Positions 35,088 to 43,827 of a DNA stretch of 64,000 nt are shown piece by piece. How positions within the stretch are numbered: the stretch's first letter is position 1; every line of letters starts with the position of its first letter. Source of the stretch: Parapedobacter sp051400755 (lineage in GTDB: Bacteria > Bacteroidota > Bacteroidia > Sphingobacteriales > Sphingobacteriaceae); contig NZ_JBLFFL010000001.1 of the NCBI RefSeq assembly GCF_051400755.1, positions 310,001-374,000 of the forward strand. Reading direction: 5' to 3'. The position numbers and the translations under genes were made by a program. Below the pieces are notes generated by a model. The model had not been told where the DNA came from and ran no database searches. It saw only the letters and a program-made list of their open reading frames with translations.

Positions 35088-35564
35088 ATGTCAATTGTAA
35101 GAGAATCAGACCTGATCGGCATTGGTAAAAAGTATCAAATCGAGACTGAAGCCGGAGACAATATGGTGGTCGTCATCCATGACGACGGGCGCCGCGAACT
35201 TTACCGCTATGACGAAGCGGAAAGTGAATCCCGGTGCGTGATGACCCTGTCTGACGAGGAATCACGCCAAGTAGCCGGCATCATCGGCGGACTGTCCTAC
35301 AAACCTAAGGCCCTGGAGACCATTGAAGTTGCACTGGATAACCTGATCATCGAATGGTATAAGGTGGAGGACGGTGCGACCAGTATCAGCAAATCCATCG
35401 GGGACCTGGAGGTTCGGAAACGTACGGGCGCTTCGATCATCGCTGCCATCAAAGGCGGAGATAGCATCATCAATCCCGGTCCGGACTATGTCATTACCGC
35501 CGATACCACCTTGGTGGTTGCAGGCAAACGGACCCACATCAAATTGTTAAAAGAAATCCTCTGA
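35088..35564 (+). CDS. cation:proton antiporter regulatory subunit, KhtT type
   Basis: A 158-residue cytoplasmic protein with a small N-terminal domain (residues about 1-70) and a C-terminal RCK_C/TrkA_C ligand-binding domain at about 75-158 (LEVRKRTGASIIAAIKGG and PDYVITADTTLVVAGKRTHIKLLKEIL). KhtT-type proteins gate the KhtU potassium/proton antiporter. The stop codon overlaps the start of the antiporter gene (TGATG), so the two subunits are made together. The strong ribosome-binding site AAGGGGAGA is unusual for this phylum. Ion specificity is inferred from the KhtTU precedent. Confidence 0.88.
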   Translation: MSIVRESDLIGIGKKYQIETEAGDNMVVVIHDDGRRELYRYDEAESESRCVMTLSDEESRQVAGIIGGLSYKPKALETIEVALDNLIIEWYKVEDGATSISKSIGDLEVRKRTGASIIAAIKGGDSIINPGPDYVITADTTLVVAGKRTHIKLLKEIL

Positions 35565-36808
35565 TGCCGTCACACACCCTGATTTTAGAAATTGGTATTG
35601 CCGTAGGTTTGGTAGCGCTTGTCGGATTGATATCCAATAGGCTCCGCTTTTCGGTGATTCCTTTTTTCATTCTCATCGGGATGGTGCTCGGCCAGCATGC
35701 GCCTACTTTCGGCAACATCGACCTCACCTTTACCGAAAGCAAGCCTTTTATCGATTTCATGGGGCGGCTGGGTGTGTTGTTCTTATTGTTTTACCTAGGA
35801 CTGGAATTTTCCGTCGGCAGGCTGATCAAGTCGGGCAAGTCTATCGTTACCGGCGGGACGGTCTACGTGGTGCTTAATTTCTGCTCAGGCCTGCTGATCG
35901 GTTGGCTGATGGGCCTGCCCTTCAAAGAAACCATGGTGCTGTGCGGTATCATGACCAGCTCGTCTACCGCCATCGTGGCAAAGGTGCTCACGGATCTAAA
36001 ACGCACGGCAAACCCCGAGACGGAAGTGATCATGGGCATGATCATGTTTGACGACCTGTTTATTGCCATGCATATTTCGTTTCTGTCGGGTCTGATATTG
36101 ACCGGCAGCAGCTCGTTCTGGACAGTGGCGGGCACTTCGCTGCTCGCATTGGGATTCATTCTGGCCTTCCTCATTTTGGGCCGGAAGCTCGTTCCCGCCA
36201 TCGACAAAGTGCTTCAAGATAAGTCCTCCGAATTATTCATCCTCGTCGTATTCGCCCTCCTGTTTATCGTTGCCGGCTTTTCCGAAACCATCCATGTTGC
36301 CGAAGCCATCGGTGCGTTGATGGCCGGGTTGGTACTAGCGGACTCCCAATACATCAGGCGTATCGAGCAGCTCGTGTTGCCTTTCAAGGACTTTTTTGGC
36401 GCCATGTTTTTCTTTAGTTTCGGGCTTTCCATCGATCCCCTTTCGCTGGGCGGTGCGTTCGTCTGGGCAGCTATCGCTGCGGTGGTCACCATCATCGGCA
36501 ATGTCGCCTCGGGTTATTTTGCATCGCGCTTTGCCGGATTGAAAAAACGAAATGCCGTGGATATCGGCTTTACCCTCGCGGCCAGGGGAGAGTTTTCCAT
36601 TATCATGGCCAACATCGGCAAAGCGGGCAGTCTATTGCCCGTTATCCAATCATTCGTGGTCGTATATGTATTGATCCTGTCCATCGTGGCTCCGCTCCTA
36701 ACCAAGGAATCGCGCAACATCTGGAATATGATATTCGGAAAGGATAAGATCGAAAAGAAACCCATAAAAACGCTCAGCGACCTGGAACGTCAGCAAGAGC
36801 AATCTTAA
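35564..36808 (+). CDS. CPA2-type cation:proton antiporter (KhtU/KefB-like)
   Basis: A 414-residue inner-membrane protein with about 11-12 hydrophobic helices of the Na+/H+ exchanger family. Recognisable parts are VALVGLISNRLRFSVIPFF, LLFYLGLEFSVGRL, CGIMTSSSTAIVAKVL, GMIMFDDLFIAMHI with the Asp pair of ion binding, and LAARGEFSIIMANIGKAGSL. It lacks the soluble Rossmann domain of KefB/KefC, which fits the separate KhtT-like subunit encoded just upstream and overlapping by one base. It probably expels potassium in exchange for protons. Confidence 0.9.
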   Translation: MPSHTLILEIGIAVGLVALVGLISNRLRFSVIPFFILIGMVLGQHAPTFGNIDLTFTESKPFIDFMGRLGVLFLLFYLGLEFSVGRLIKSGKSIVTGGTVYVVLNFCSGLLIGWLMGLPFKETMVLCGIMTSSSTAIVAKVLTDLKRTANPETEVIMGMIMFDDLFIAMHISFLSGLILTGSSSFWTVAGTSLLALGFILAFLILGRKLVPAIDKVLQDKSSELFILVVFALLFIVAGFSETIHVAEAIGALMAGLVLADSQYIRRIEQLVLPFKDFFGAMFFFSFGLSIDPLSLGGAFVWAAIAAVVTIIGNVASGYFASRFAGLKKRNAVDIGFTLAARGEFSIIMANIGKAGSLLPVIQSFVVVYVLILSIVAPLLTKESRNIWNMIFGKDKIEKKPIKTLSDLERQQEQS

Positions 36809-36883
36809 AGGGTGCCTTTTGTGAAACAAAGGATACGACCAGGTGTTATTTGAGTAGCCATTATATTCACCATAAAAACGACG

Positions 36884-37501
36884 ATGATGAATCGCTCTAT
36901 CCTTGCGCTACTGTGCGCGATTACCCTGATTTCCGCTTGTAACCGCGCTCATCAAGCCGATGCGGAAAAAAGAGGTGCGAGAGACCTGTTTCCCATCACC
37001 AAAGACCCCGAAAAACCCACTTCCATCGTGCTCCGGCTACTGGACATGAAGGAAAGCGGCGCGTCTGTCTCCTACGTCGCGAAGGGCATCTATCAAGAGG
37101 ACACGGTAGGCTTTGTGATTGAGATCGATAAGATCATTCCCGCGGGCATCAATTCCGATGGATCGGTGAACGAGGAAATCGGATTTAAAAAAGGGACCAT
37201 CAAATTTATAAAATCAGGTGTAGCGAGTGACCGGTTCGTATCGGCCTTGGGCGAACTCTGGCAGGTGGATGGCGTAGACAGCATGAAGACACAACCCGTC
37301 GAACCCTTGGTGTTTTCGTCGAATAACGACGCTGTCGACTATAGCAAACCGGCAACCGGCAACTTCAAGCTCTTCTTTGGCGAAGACGCACCCGTTCCTG
37401 GTGAACTGTTTTTCACCTTGGATAGCTATAAACGGATCATTGAATTTCGGGAGAAAGGTGCGCAATATCGATCTCAGATCGTCCACGCCTTTGCAGAATA
37501 A
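36884..37501 (+). CDS. lipoprotein of unknown function
   Basis: A 205-residue lipoprotein with lipobox LISAC and Cys19 (ATG at 36884; the second ATG at 36887 is equally good). I do not recognise a family. The sequence is soluble, beta-strand-rich in look (SYVAKGIYQEDTVGFVIEIDKIIPAG) and has no obvious catalytic motif. It lies 75 bases after the antiporter gene on the same strand and converges with the SufT-like gene, three bases between stops. Confidence 0.6.
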   Translation: MMNRSILALLCAITLISACNRAHQADAEKRGARDLFPITKDPEKPTSIVLRLLDMKESGASVSYVAKGIYQEDTVGFVIEIDKIIPAGINSDGSVNEEIGFKKGTIKFIKSGVASDRFVSALGELWQVDGVDSMKTQPVEPLVFSSNNDAVDYSKPATGNFKLFFGEDAPVPGELFFTLDSYKRIIEFREKGAQYRSQIVHAFAE

Positions 37502-37504
37502 CGA

Positions 37505-37825
37505 TTACATAAAACCCAGTTCCAGCCGGGCCACTTCGCTCATCATGCTTTTATCCCATGGCGGGTCGAATGTGAGTTCGACCAATGCTTGGCCCACGCC
37601 TTCCACCTCCCCGACCTTACGCTGCACCTCGTCGATGATATCGCCCGCGACGGGGCATCCGGGCGCGGTGAGCGTCATCACTACCTTAGCCGTACCCCCT
37701 TCTTTGGTAATCAACTCATAGACCAGCCCCAACTCGAGGATATTTACCGGTATCTCAGGGTCGAATACCGTCTCCAGTACCTCCTTGATGGCGGGTGCAA
37801 GCTTCAATGGGTCATTGATAATCAT
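37505..37825 (-). CDS. SufT/DUF59-family iron-sulfur assembly protein
   Basis: A 106-residue MIP18-family protein that assists maturation of iron-sulfur proteins. The family pattern is complete: ALETVFDPEIPVNI-type opening, LGLVYELI, VVMTLTAPGCPVAGD (with the conserved Cys) and VELTFDPPWDKSMMS. I choose the ATG at 37825, behind GGAGAAAAACC, and a promoter at 37848-37878 lies upstream of it; a longer frame starting at 37909 would begin upstream of that promoter. Usual length for the family is about 100 residues. Confidence 0.9.
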   Translation of the reverse strand: MIINDPLKLAPAIKEVLETVFDPEIPVNILELGLVYELITKEGGTAKVVMTLTAPGCPVAGDIIDEVQRKVGEVEGVGQALVELTFDPPWDKSMMSEVARLELGFM

Positions 37826-37847
37826 GGTTTTTCTCCGATTCTTCTTA

Positions 37848-37878
37848 CAAAGGTACTGCTTTGCGGCTGCAATGTCAA
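37848..37878 (-). promoter_or_regulatory. promoter of the SufT-like gene
   Basis: Minus-strand TTG (37876-37878), 20-base spacer, and TACCTTTG (37848-37855), an exact TAnnTTTG match. The predicted leader is about 16 bases. It supports the short start at 37825. Confidence 0.65.
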
Positions 37879-37984
37879 GGATGGGAGTGTGCCGGAGCCA
37901 AGCCGTCATGCGAGAAGCCTACTGGAATCTCTTTACAGTGTATTTCAAAAAAATAATTACCTTTAATTATACAAACCAAAAATA

Positions 37985-39463
37985 ATGAATCTGATTACCT
38001 CCGCACAAATACGGGATGCCGATAACCACACGATCGAGACGGAGCCCATCGCCTCCATCGACCTGATGGAACGGGCGTCGGAGGCGTTTGTAGCCCGCTT
38101 CATTGCGTTATATCCAGATCCCAATGCCAGCATATTGGTCTGCTGCGGCACGGGCAACAATGGCGGCGACGGACTGGCCATCGCGCGCCTCCTGCAAACC
38201 CACCGTTACGATGCCATCGCTGTGTGGGTAGCACGGTTTGGGGGGCATGAAAGCAATGATTTTGCGGCGAACCTTGCCCGCTTATATAACACGCCTATCC
38301 CGATCACCGAGTTTTTTCCGGGCGATGAACTGCCAGACATCCATCAGGCCATCGTCATAGACGCCCTGTTGGGTTCGGGGTTAAGCAAGCCCTTGGAAGA
38401 AGATTGGTTACGACTGGCCCAGCACATCAACGAAGCGTCAAGCACAACGGTAGCGGTAGATATCCCTACCGGCCTTCGGGCAGACGGTATTATGCCCGAA
38501 ACGGAATATGTGATTCACGTACACGACGTGGTGTCATTCCAACGGCCCAAACTCAGCTTTTTCTTCCCCGAGTCGGCCAAGGCCATTGATCGATTCCACG
38601 TGGTCGACATCGGGCTCGACGAGTCATATATCGAACACCTGCCCAGCGACTTCCGATTGGTCGGCGTTGCGGATATCCAACGGATCTACCGCAAACGGAA
38701 ACCGTTCAGCCATAAGGGCACCTATGGCCATGCGCTGCTCATCGCTGGCAATATCCGTACCATGGGCGCTGCGCTCCTGAGCTGCGGTGCAAGCCTATAC
38801 AGCGGGGCCGGCCTTACCTCGGCCTGCATCCCCCGGGAAGGACTTGAGGCGCTGAATATGCGCTACCCCGAAGTGATGTATTGCCCGCGGGAGGAACTGC
38901 CAAACGCATGGGAAAAGTTTGATGCTGTGGGCATCGGACCGGGCCTTGGCGACGCCAGCGATATCCTGCTCCGTGTATTGGACTACGCAATAAAACCGCT
39001 GGTGTTGGATGCGGATGCCCTCACGTTTCTCGCTGATCATCAATCCAGTATCAAAAAACTGCCCCAACAAAGTATCCTGACGCCCCACATGAAAGAATTT
39101 GACCGCCTGTTTGGTACGCATAGCACGTGGTGGGACCGCCTGCGTACCGCACGGGAACAGGCTAATGTGCATCACCTTATCATCGTACTGAAAAACCAAT
39201 ATACCTTCATCGTGATGCCCGATGGCCAGGTGCTGATCAATCCCACCGGCAACCCGGCCATGGCCAGCGGCGGTATGGGCGACGTGCTGACGGGCATGCT
39301 GACTTCCTTGCTAGCACAGGGTTACCCCGCGCAGGAAGCCGCGGTGCTGGCCTGTTACCTGCACGGCGCTGCCGGGGACCAGCTGTTTGCGGAGGGGATG
39401 GCGGTAGTGCCCGCAGGAAGGCTGATCGAACGAATACCTGAAGTAATCGCTACCTTATTATAA
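37985..39463 (+). CDS. nnr: bifunctional NAD(P)HX epimerase/dehydratase
   Basis: A 492-residue repair enzyme for hydrated NADH and NADPH. The N-terminal YjeF_N epimerase domain (about 1-215) carries GTGNNGGDG at 55-63 and VDIPTGL; the C-terminal ADP-dependent dehydratase (about 225-492) has GHALLIAGN, LVLDADALTF, LTPHMKEFDRLFG and NPAMASGGMGDVLTGM. Both active-site regions look intact and the length is typical of the fused bacterial enzyme. It precedes the DUF5009 gene by 13 bases on the same strand. Confidence 0.95.
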   Translation: MNLITSAQIRDADNHTIETEPIASIDLMERASEAFVARFIALYPDPNASILVCCGTGNNGGDGLAIARLLQTHRYDAIAVWVARFGGHESNDFAANLARLYNTPIPITEFFPGDELPDIHQAIVIDALLGSGLSKPLEEDWLRLAQHINEASSTTVAVDIPTGLRADGIMPETEYVIHVHDVVSFQRPKLSFFFPESAKAIDRFHVVDIGLDESYIEHLPSDFRLVGVADIQRIYRKRKPFSHKGTYGHALLIAGNIRTMGAALLSCGASLYSGAGLTSACIPREGLEALNMRYPEVMYCPREELPNAWEKFDAVGIGPGLGDASDILLRVLDYAIKPLVLDADALTFLADHQSSIKKLPQQSILTPHMKEFDRLFGTHSTWWDRLRTAREQANVHHLIIVLKNQYTFIVMPDGQVLINPTGNPAMASGGMGDVLTGMLTSLLAQGYPAQEAAVLACYLHGAAGDQLFAEGMAVVPAGRLIERIPEVIATLL

Positions 39464-39476
39464 ACAAGAATCTACT

Positions 39477-40646
39477 ATGCAACGAATTGTCTCCGTTGAT
39501 GTGTACAGGGGTTTGGTCATGCTGCTCATGATGGCAGAAGTGCTCAACCTCGCAGCTGTTTCTTCGGCACTGCCGACCAATGGGCTTTGGCAGTGCCTCG
39601 CCTTCCATCAAAGCCATGTACCCTGGACCGGGCTCAGCCTGCACGACATGATCCAACCCTCGTTCACCTTCCTTGTCGGTGTAGTACTCCCCTATTCCAT
39701 CGCCGGCCGCCGGACCAGAGGCGCCAGCACGTCCGGCTTGCTGCTACATACGGCCAAGCGGTCGCTCATTCTCATCCTGCTGGGCATCTTCCTCCGATCC
39801 ATTCATGCCGAGCAGACCAATTTTACCTTTGAAGATACCCTTACCCAGATTGGCTTGGGCTACACGTTCCTTGTATTGTTGGCATTATGCAGCCGCAGGA
39901 CACAACTTGCGGCGCTCGTGTTTGTCTTAATTGGGTACTGGCTCGCCTTTGCGTTATATCCACTGCCCGGCGCGGACATTGACTATACCGCTGTGGGTGT
40001 GCCGAGCGACTGGACACATCATTTCCAGGGGTTTGCTGCCCATTGGAACAAAAACAGCAACCTGGCCTGGGCTTTTGACCGGTGGTTTTTGAACCTCTTT
40101 CCGCGCGAAAGCCCTTTTCTGTTCAACGGAGGCGGCTACGCCACCCTCAGCTTCATCCCTACCCTGGCGACCATGATATTGGGGTTATTCGCCGGAAATG
40201 TCCTCCGAAACTCCTCCAATGTACGTGTGATACTGACAAGCCTGTTGAAGTGGGGCGGCATACTGCTAGTATTGGGCATTGTATTCCATGTTTTGGGCGT
40301 AAACCCAGTGGTAAAACGCATCTGGACACCGGCATGGGTCTTGGTCAGTGGCGGACTGTGTTTTGGTGCGCTGGCGTTCTTTTACTGGCTGATTGATGTG
40401 AAAGGCGTGCACCGATGGGCGTTCCCGCTGACGGTCATCGGCATGAACTCCATCGCCGCCTATGTCATCGCCGATGGGGGCGTGAAAACATTCATCGGCC
40501 GGTCCCTATACATCCATTTGGGACCAACGTATGATCAATTCATGGGCACGGCATACAGCACGCTGGTCTCTGGAATATTGATCTTATTGCTTGAATGGCT
40601 CATCCTGTATTGGATGTATCGGCAGAAGGTTTTTATAAAAATATAA
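39477..40646 (+). CDS. DUF5009 membrane protein, heparan-glucosaminide acetyltransferase-like
   Basis: A 389-residue integral membrane protein with about ten hydrophobic helices. The N-terminus RIVSVDVYRGLVMLLMMAE is the mark of the DUF5009/DUF1624 acyltransferase group related to heparan-alpha-glucosaminide N-acetyltransferase, with the conserved HDMIQPSFTFLVGV and a membrane core ending in WMYRQKVFIKI. It likely moves an acyl group across the inner membrane onto a sugar, but the acceptor is unknown. It follows the nnr gene closely. Confidence 0.82.
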   Translation: MQRIVSVDVYRGLVMLLMMAEVLNLAAVSSALPTNGLWQCLAFHQSHVPWTGLSLHDMIQPSFTFLVGVVLPYSIAGRRTRGASTSGLLLHTAKRSLILILLGIFLRSIHAEQTNFTFEDTLTQIGLGYTFLVLLALCSRRTQLAALVFVLIGYWLAFALYPLPGADIDYTAVGVPSDWTHHFQGFAAHWNKNSNLAWAFDRWFLNLFPRESPFLFNGGGYATLSFIPTLATMILGLFAGNVLRNSSNVRVILTSLLKWGGILLVLGIVFHVLGVNPVVKRIWTPAWVLVSGGLCFGALAFFYWLIDVKGVHRWAFPLTVIGMNSIAAYVIADGGVKTFIGRSLYIHLGPTYDQFMGTAYSTLVSGILILLLEWLILYWMYRQKVFIKI

Positions 40647-40712
40647 CAAGCCTAACAAGTACTGCGCTATCGGGCCGTCGTGTAAACCATATGCCCGTTA
40701 ATTATTTTATGC

Positions 40713-40720
40713 TAGATTTG
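40713..40720 (+). promoter_or_regulatory. putative -7 promoter element of the third susC
   Basis: TAGATTTG, exact TAnnTTTG, about 95 bases upstream of the ATG at 40815. No TTG at the expected spacing. The leader would be about 88 bases. Confidence 0.45.
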
Positions 40721-40814
40721 GAAGTGTCCTACTTAAATCTCTAATATTGCCCCACCAAAAATAAATTTATAAGTGTCGAAGTAACTTATTATTTACAACT
40801 AAAAACAAACACAA

Positions 40815-43796
40815 ATGCAAAACACACGGACATTTCCGAGGGGACGCTACGTCCTCCATCGAGCGTATAGGATGTACTATTCCTTGATCGCGCTTTGCTG
40901 CCTGTTGGTGTTCCCACCCTATGCGGAGGCAGCTCTGCCAATTTCCCATCAACAAACCGTCACCGGACGCATCAGCACCGCCGATAATACGCCTTTAGCT
41001 GGGGTAAGTGTAGTGGAAAAAGGGACTCAAAACACGACGGTGACCAATGATGATGGCCAATTTACACTTACCGTGGCTAATGTTCCCGCCACCTTAGTAT
41101 TTACCTACATTGGTTATGCCAGCCAGGAAATCCAGGCCACGTCCGGCACACCACTATCGGTGACCCTACAGGCAGACCTCGCTAGTTTGGATGAGGTGGT
41201 CGTGGTGGGTTATGGTACGGTTGACAAACGTGACCTGACCACCGCTGTCACCACGATGCGGCCCAAAGATCTGATTCAGGGTAGTGTGTCGCCGTTGATG
41301 GCCATCCAAGGCAAAGTGCCGGGGCTCACTGTCGCTTCATCCAATGGCACTGATCCCAATGCCAATATCAGCGTTCAATTGCGTGGCATCAATTCCGTCA
41401 ATGCGTCCCAAGGTCCGCTGATTGTCATCGATGGTGTGCCCGGGGGCAGTATGAGTACTGTGGTACGCGAAGATATCGAGTCGATCAACGTATTACGCGA
41501 CGCTTCCGCCGCCGCCATCTATGGTACCCGTGCTTCTGGTGGCGTAATCTTGATCACCACCAAACGTGCGCGCGCTGGATCGGCCAATATCACCTATACC
41601 ACAGAGGGATTTGTGGAGTCGGTACGCCGACGGCCAGAAGTGCTTTCTCCCGAAGAATACCTAGCACACGATCGCGGTGACGATCTAGGTCATCGCACCG
41701 ATTGGTACAACGAAGTAACCAATGACAATGCCTTTAGCCATCGGCATGTGATTAATGCCAGTGGTGGAACTGAAAATGCGCAAGTATATGCGACGTTTAA
41801 CTACCGTGATGCAACTGGAATCGCAATCGGATCAAAACGGAAAGAATACGGCGGACGGATCAATAGTTCATTCAAGCTATTGAACGGATTGGCTGAATTG
41901 ACCAATAATATAAGTTATAATCACCGGAATTCGGATCTTACCGACAATGGCATCTTCAACATGGCATTAGTTTTAAACCCGACAGAAACACCTTATGACG
42001 CTTCCGATCCAACTGGCTACAATGTATGGACCGGCGGGTATGATTACTGGAATCCCGTAGCAGAAGTGATGTTACGGAAAAATCAAAATGAATACAGGAA
42101 CTTGCTAGCCAATTCGACGTTGAAGGTAAACTTGACCGAAGACTTCAATACATCCGTCATGGTGGGTATCAATAACAGTTCCGAACATCCCACATTTTAC
42201 CGCTCCTCTCAGCATCGGATCTCTAGGTTGGACAATGTAGACGGCTATGCTAGCCAAGAATATAAACGATGGAATGATCGCACCTTTGAATGGACAGCTA
42301 ATTATAGTAAACAATTGGTCGATCACAATATCAATGCCGTCGTTGGATACAGCTACCAGGATTTCAACGGACAGGGCTTCAATGCGAACAACTCCGACTT
42401 TCCGGTAGATGGATTGGAAGAACACAGCATGGGCAACGGTACCTTCCTCCCCGATGGCCGGGCAGGGATGGGTTCGTGGAAAAACCCTTCGGTAAAGTTG
42501 GCAGCATTTTTTGGGCGATTGAACTATAGCTTTATGGATCGTTACCTCCTCACCGCAACTATCCGAAGAGAAGGGTCATCTAAATTTGCGCCGGAAAACC
42601 GTTGGGGGACATTCCCCGGTGTATCGCTTGGCTGGCGGGTTTCCGAAGAAGCATTCCTAAAAAACAGTCCTATCCTTAACGATTTAAAAATTAGGGGGGG
42701 ATATGGCGAAACCGGCAATGAGGGATTCGGCTCGGAAGTAGCCTTCCGCATGTATAGTCCCGATACTTGGTGGCTCGCCAACGATCAGTGGATCCGTACA
42801 TTCGGCGTACGGCATAATCAAAATGCCGATATCAAATGGGAAGTAAAAAAGGAATTTAACGTAGGATTTGATTTCGGGCTATTTAATAGTAGGCTTTCTG
42901 GCTGGTTTGATTACTACGTCCGCAAGGTTGATGACATGATCTACAGCATCAACGTATCCCAACCTCCCGCCATCCACGATCAGACCACGATGAACGTCGG
43001 CAATATGGAAAACCGCGGATTTGAAGGTGAGGTTACCGGAGTTATTGTCGACAATGAGAATTGGGAGTATTCGACGACCCTGGCTTTCTCCCACAACAAA
43101 AGTGTGCTTAAATCCCTGTGGGGCAACACCACATTCCAAGACCGTAAGGGTTTCCCGGCTCCGGGTTCACCGGGCAATGCCGTACGGTTGTACCCTGGAG
43201 AGGAAATCGGTCAGTTTTTCCTATGGCGCCACGCCGGATTTACCGAAGAGGGCAATTGGATGTTGTATGATGCAGAAGGTAATGCATTTGATGTCACTCA
43301 GCAAACCAAAACTTTGGCAGACAAGGCGTTTGTGGGCAATGCCATACCACGCGCGATTCTTTCTTGGAACCATTCGGTACGTTACAAGCAATTTGACGCC
43401 GGTGTATACATGCGGAGCTGGCTGGGGTATGACGTGTTCAATATGATCAATATGTATTACAGTGTGCCGAACGTGGCTGGCCAGAATGTGCTAAAAAAAG
43501 CATATGAAGACCACGCCAATGTCATCGGCGAAAAAGAACTTAGTGACTATTGGCTGGAAAAAGGCAACTTCGTGAAAGTAGATGCCATTAGCGTCGGATA
43601 CACATTACCGCAGCGATGGTTAAATCCGCTAAAGAGCGTACGAGTTTATGCTACCGGGCGCGACTTACTCGTGTTTACAAAATATTCGGGTCTCGATCCT
43701 GAAGTGAACATCAACGGCCTCGACCCCGGTTTTGAAGAACGCGACGCCTACCCGAAGACACGCACATTTATGTTTGGCGTGCAGGTCAATTTCTAA
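40815..43796 (+). CDS. SusC/RagA-family TonB-linked outer-membrane transporter
   Basis: A 993-residue TonB-dependent transporter. The long N-terminus (MQNTRTFPRGRYVLHRAYRM) precedes the signal helix ending at AEAA. A carboxypeptidase-regulatory-like domain (VTGRISTADNTPLAGVSVVE) and the box SLDEVVVVGYGTVDKRDLTT lead into the plug (VLRDASAAAIYGTRASGGVIL) and barrel, which ends FGVQVNF. There is no STN domain. It is paired with the following susD and has no enzyme or regulator beside it. Composition is AT-richer than the housekeeping genes. Confidence 0.96.
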   Translation: MQNTRTFPRGRYVLHRAYRMYYSLIALCCLLVFPPYAEAALPISHQQTVTGRISTADNTPLAGVSVVEKGTQNTTVTNDDGQFTLTVANVPATLVFTYIGYASQEIQATSGTPLSVTLQADLASLDEVVVVGYGTVDKRDLTTAVTTMRPKDLIQGSVSPLMAIQGKVPGLTVASSNGTDPNANISVQLRGINSVNASQGPLIVIDGVPGGSMSTVVREDIESINVLRDASAAAIYGTRASGGVILITTKRARAGSANITYTTEGFVESVRRRPEVLSPEEYLAHDRGDDLGHRTDWYNEVTNDNAFSHRHVINASGGTENAQVYATFNYRDATGIAIGSKRKEYGGRINSSFKLLNGLAELTNNISYNHRNSDLTDNGIFNMALVLNPTETPYDASDPTGYNVWTGGYDYWNPVAEVMLRKNQNEYRNLLANSTLKVNLTEDFNTSVMVGINNSSEHPTFYRSSQHRISRLDNVDGYASQEYKRWNDRTFEWTANYSKQLVDHNINAVVGYSYQDFNGQGFNANNSDFPVDGLEEHSMGNGTFLPDGRAGMGSWKNPSVKLAAFFGRLNYSFMDRYLLTATIRREGSSKFAPENRWGTFPGVSLGWRVSEEAFLKNSPILNDLKIRGGYGETGNEGFGSEVAFRMYSPDTWWLANDQWIRTFGVRHNQNADIKWEVKKEFNVGFDFGLFNSRLSGWFDYYVRKVDDMIYSINVSQPPAIHDQTTMNVGNMENRGFEGEVTGVIVDNENWEYSTTLAFSHNKSVLKSLWGNTTFQDRKGFPAPGSPGNAVRLYPGEEIGQFFLWRHAGFTEEGNWMLYDAEGNAFDVTQQTKTLADKAFVGNAIPRAILSWNHSVRYKQFDAGVYMRSWLGYDVFNMINMYYSVPNVAGQNVLKKAYEDHANVIGEKELSDYWLEKGNFVKVDAISVGYTLPQRWLNPLKSVRVYATGRDLLVFTKYSGLDPEVNINGLDPGFEERDAYPKTRTFMFGVQVNF

Positions 43797-43827
43797 TCGA
43801 TGCATTAACAGTAAATGAATGAATATT

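Noticed and set aside
37505..37909. Longer start of the SufT-like gene at 37909
   Set aside because: It would begin upstream of the consensus promoter at 37848-37878, and the extra 28 residues do not fit the family, so the ATG at 37825 was preferred.
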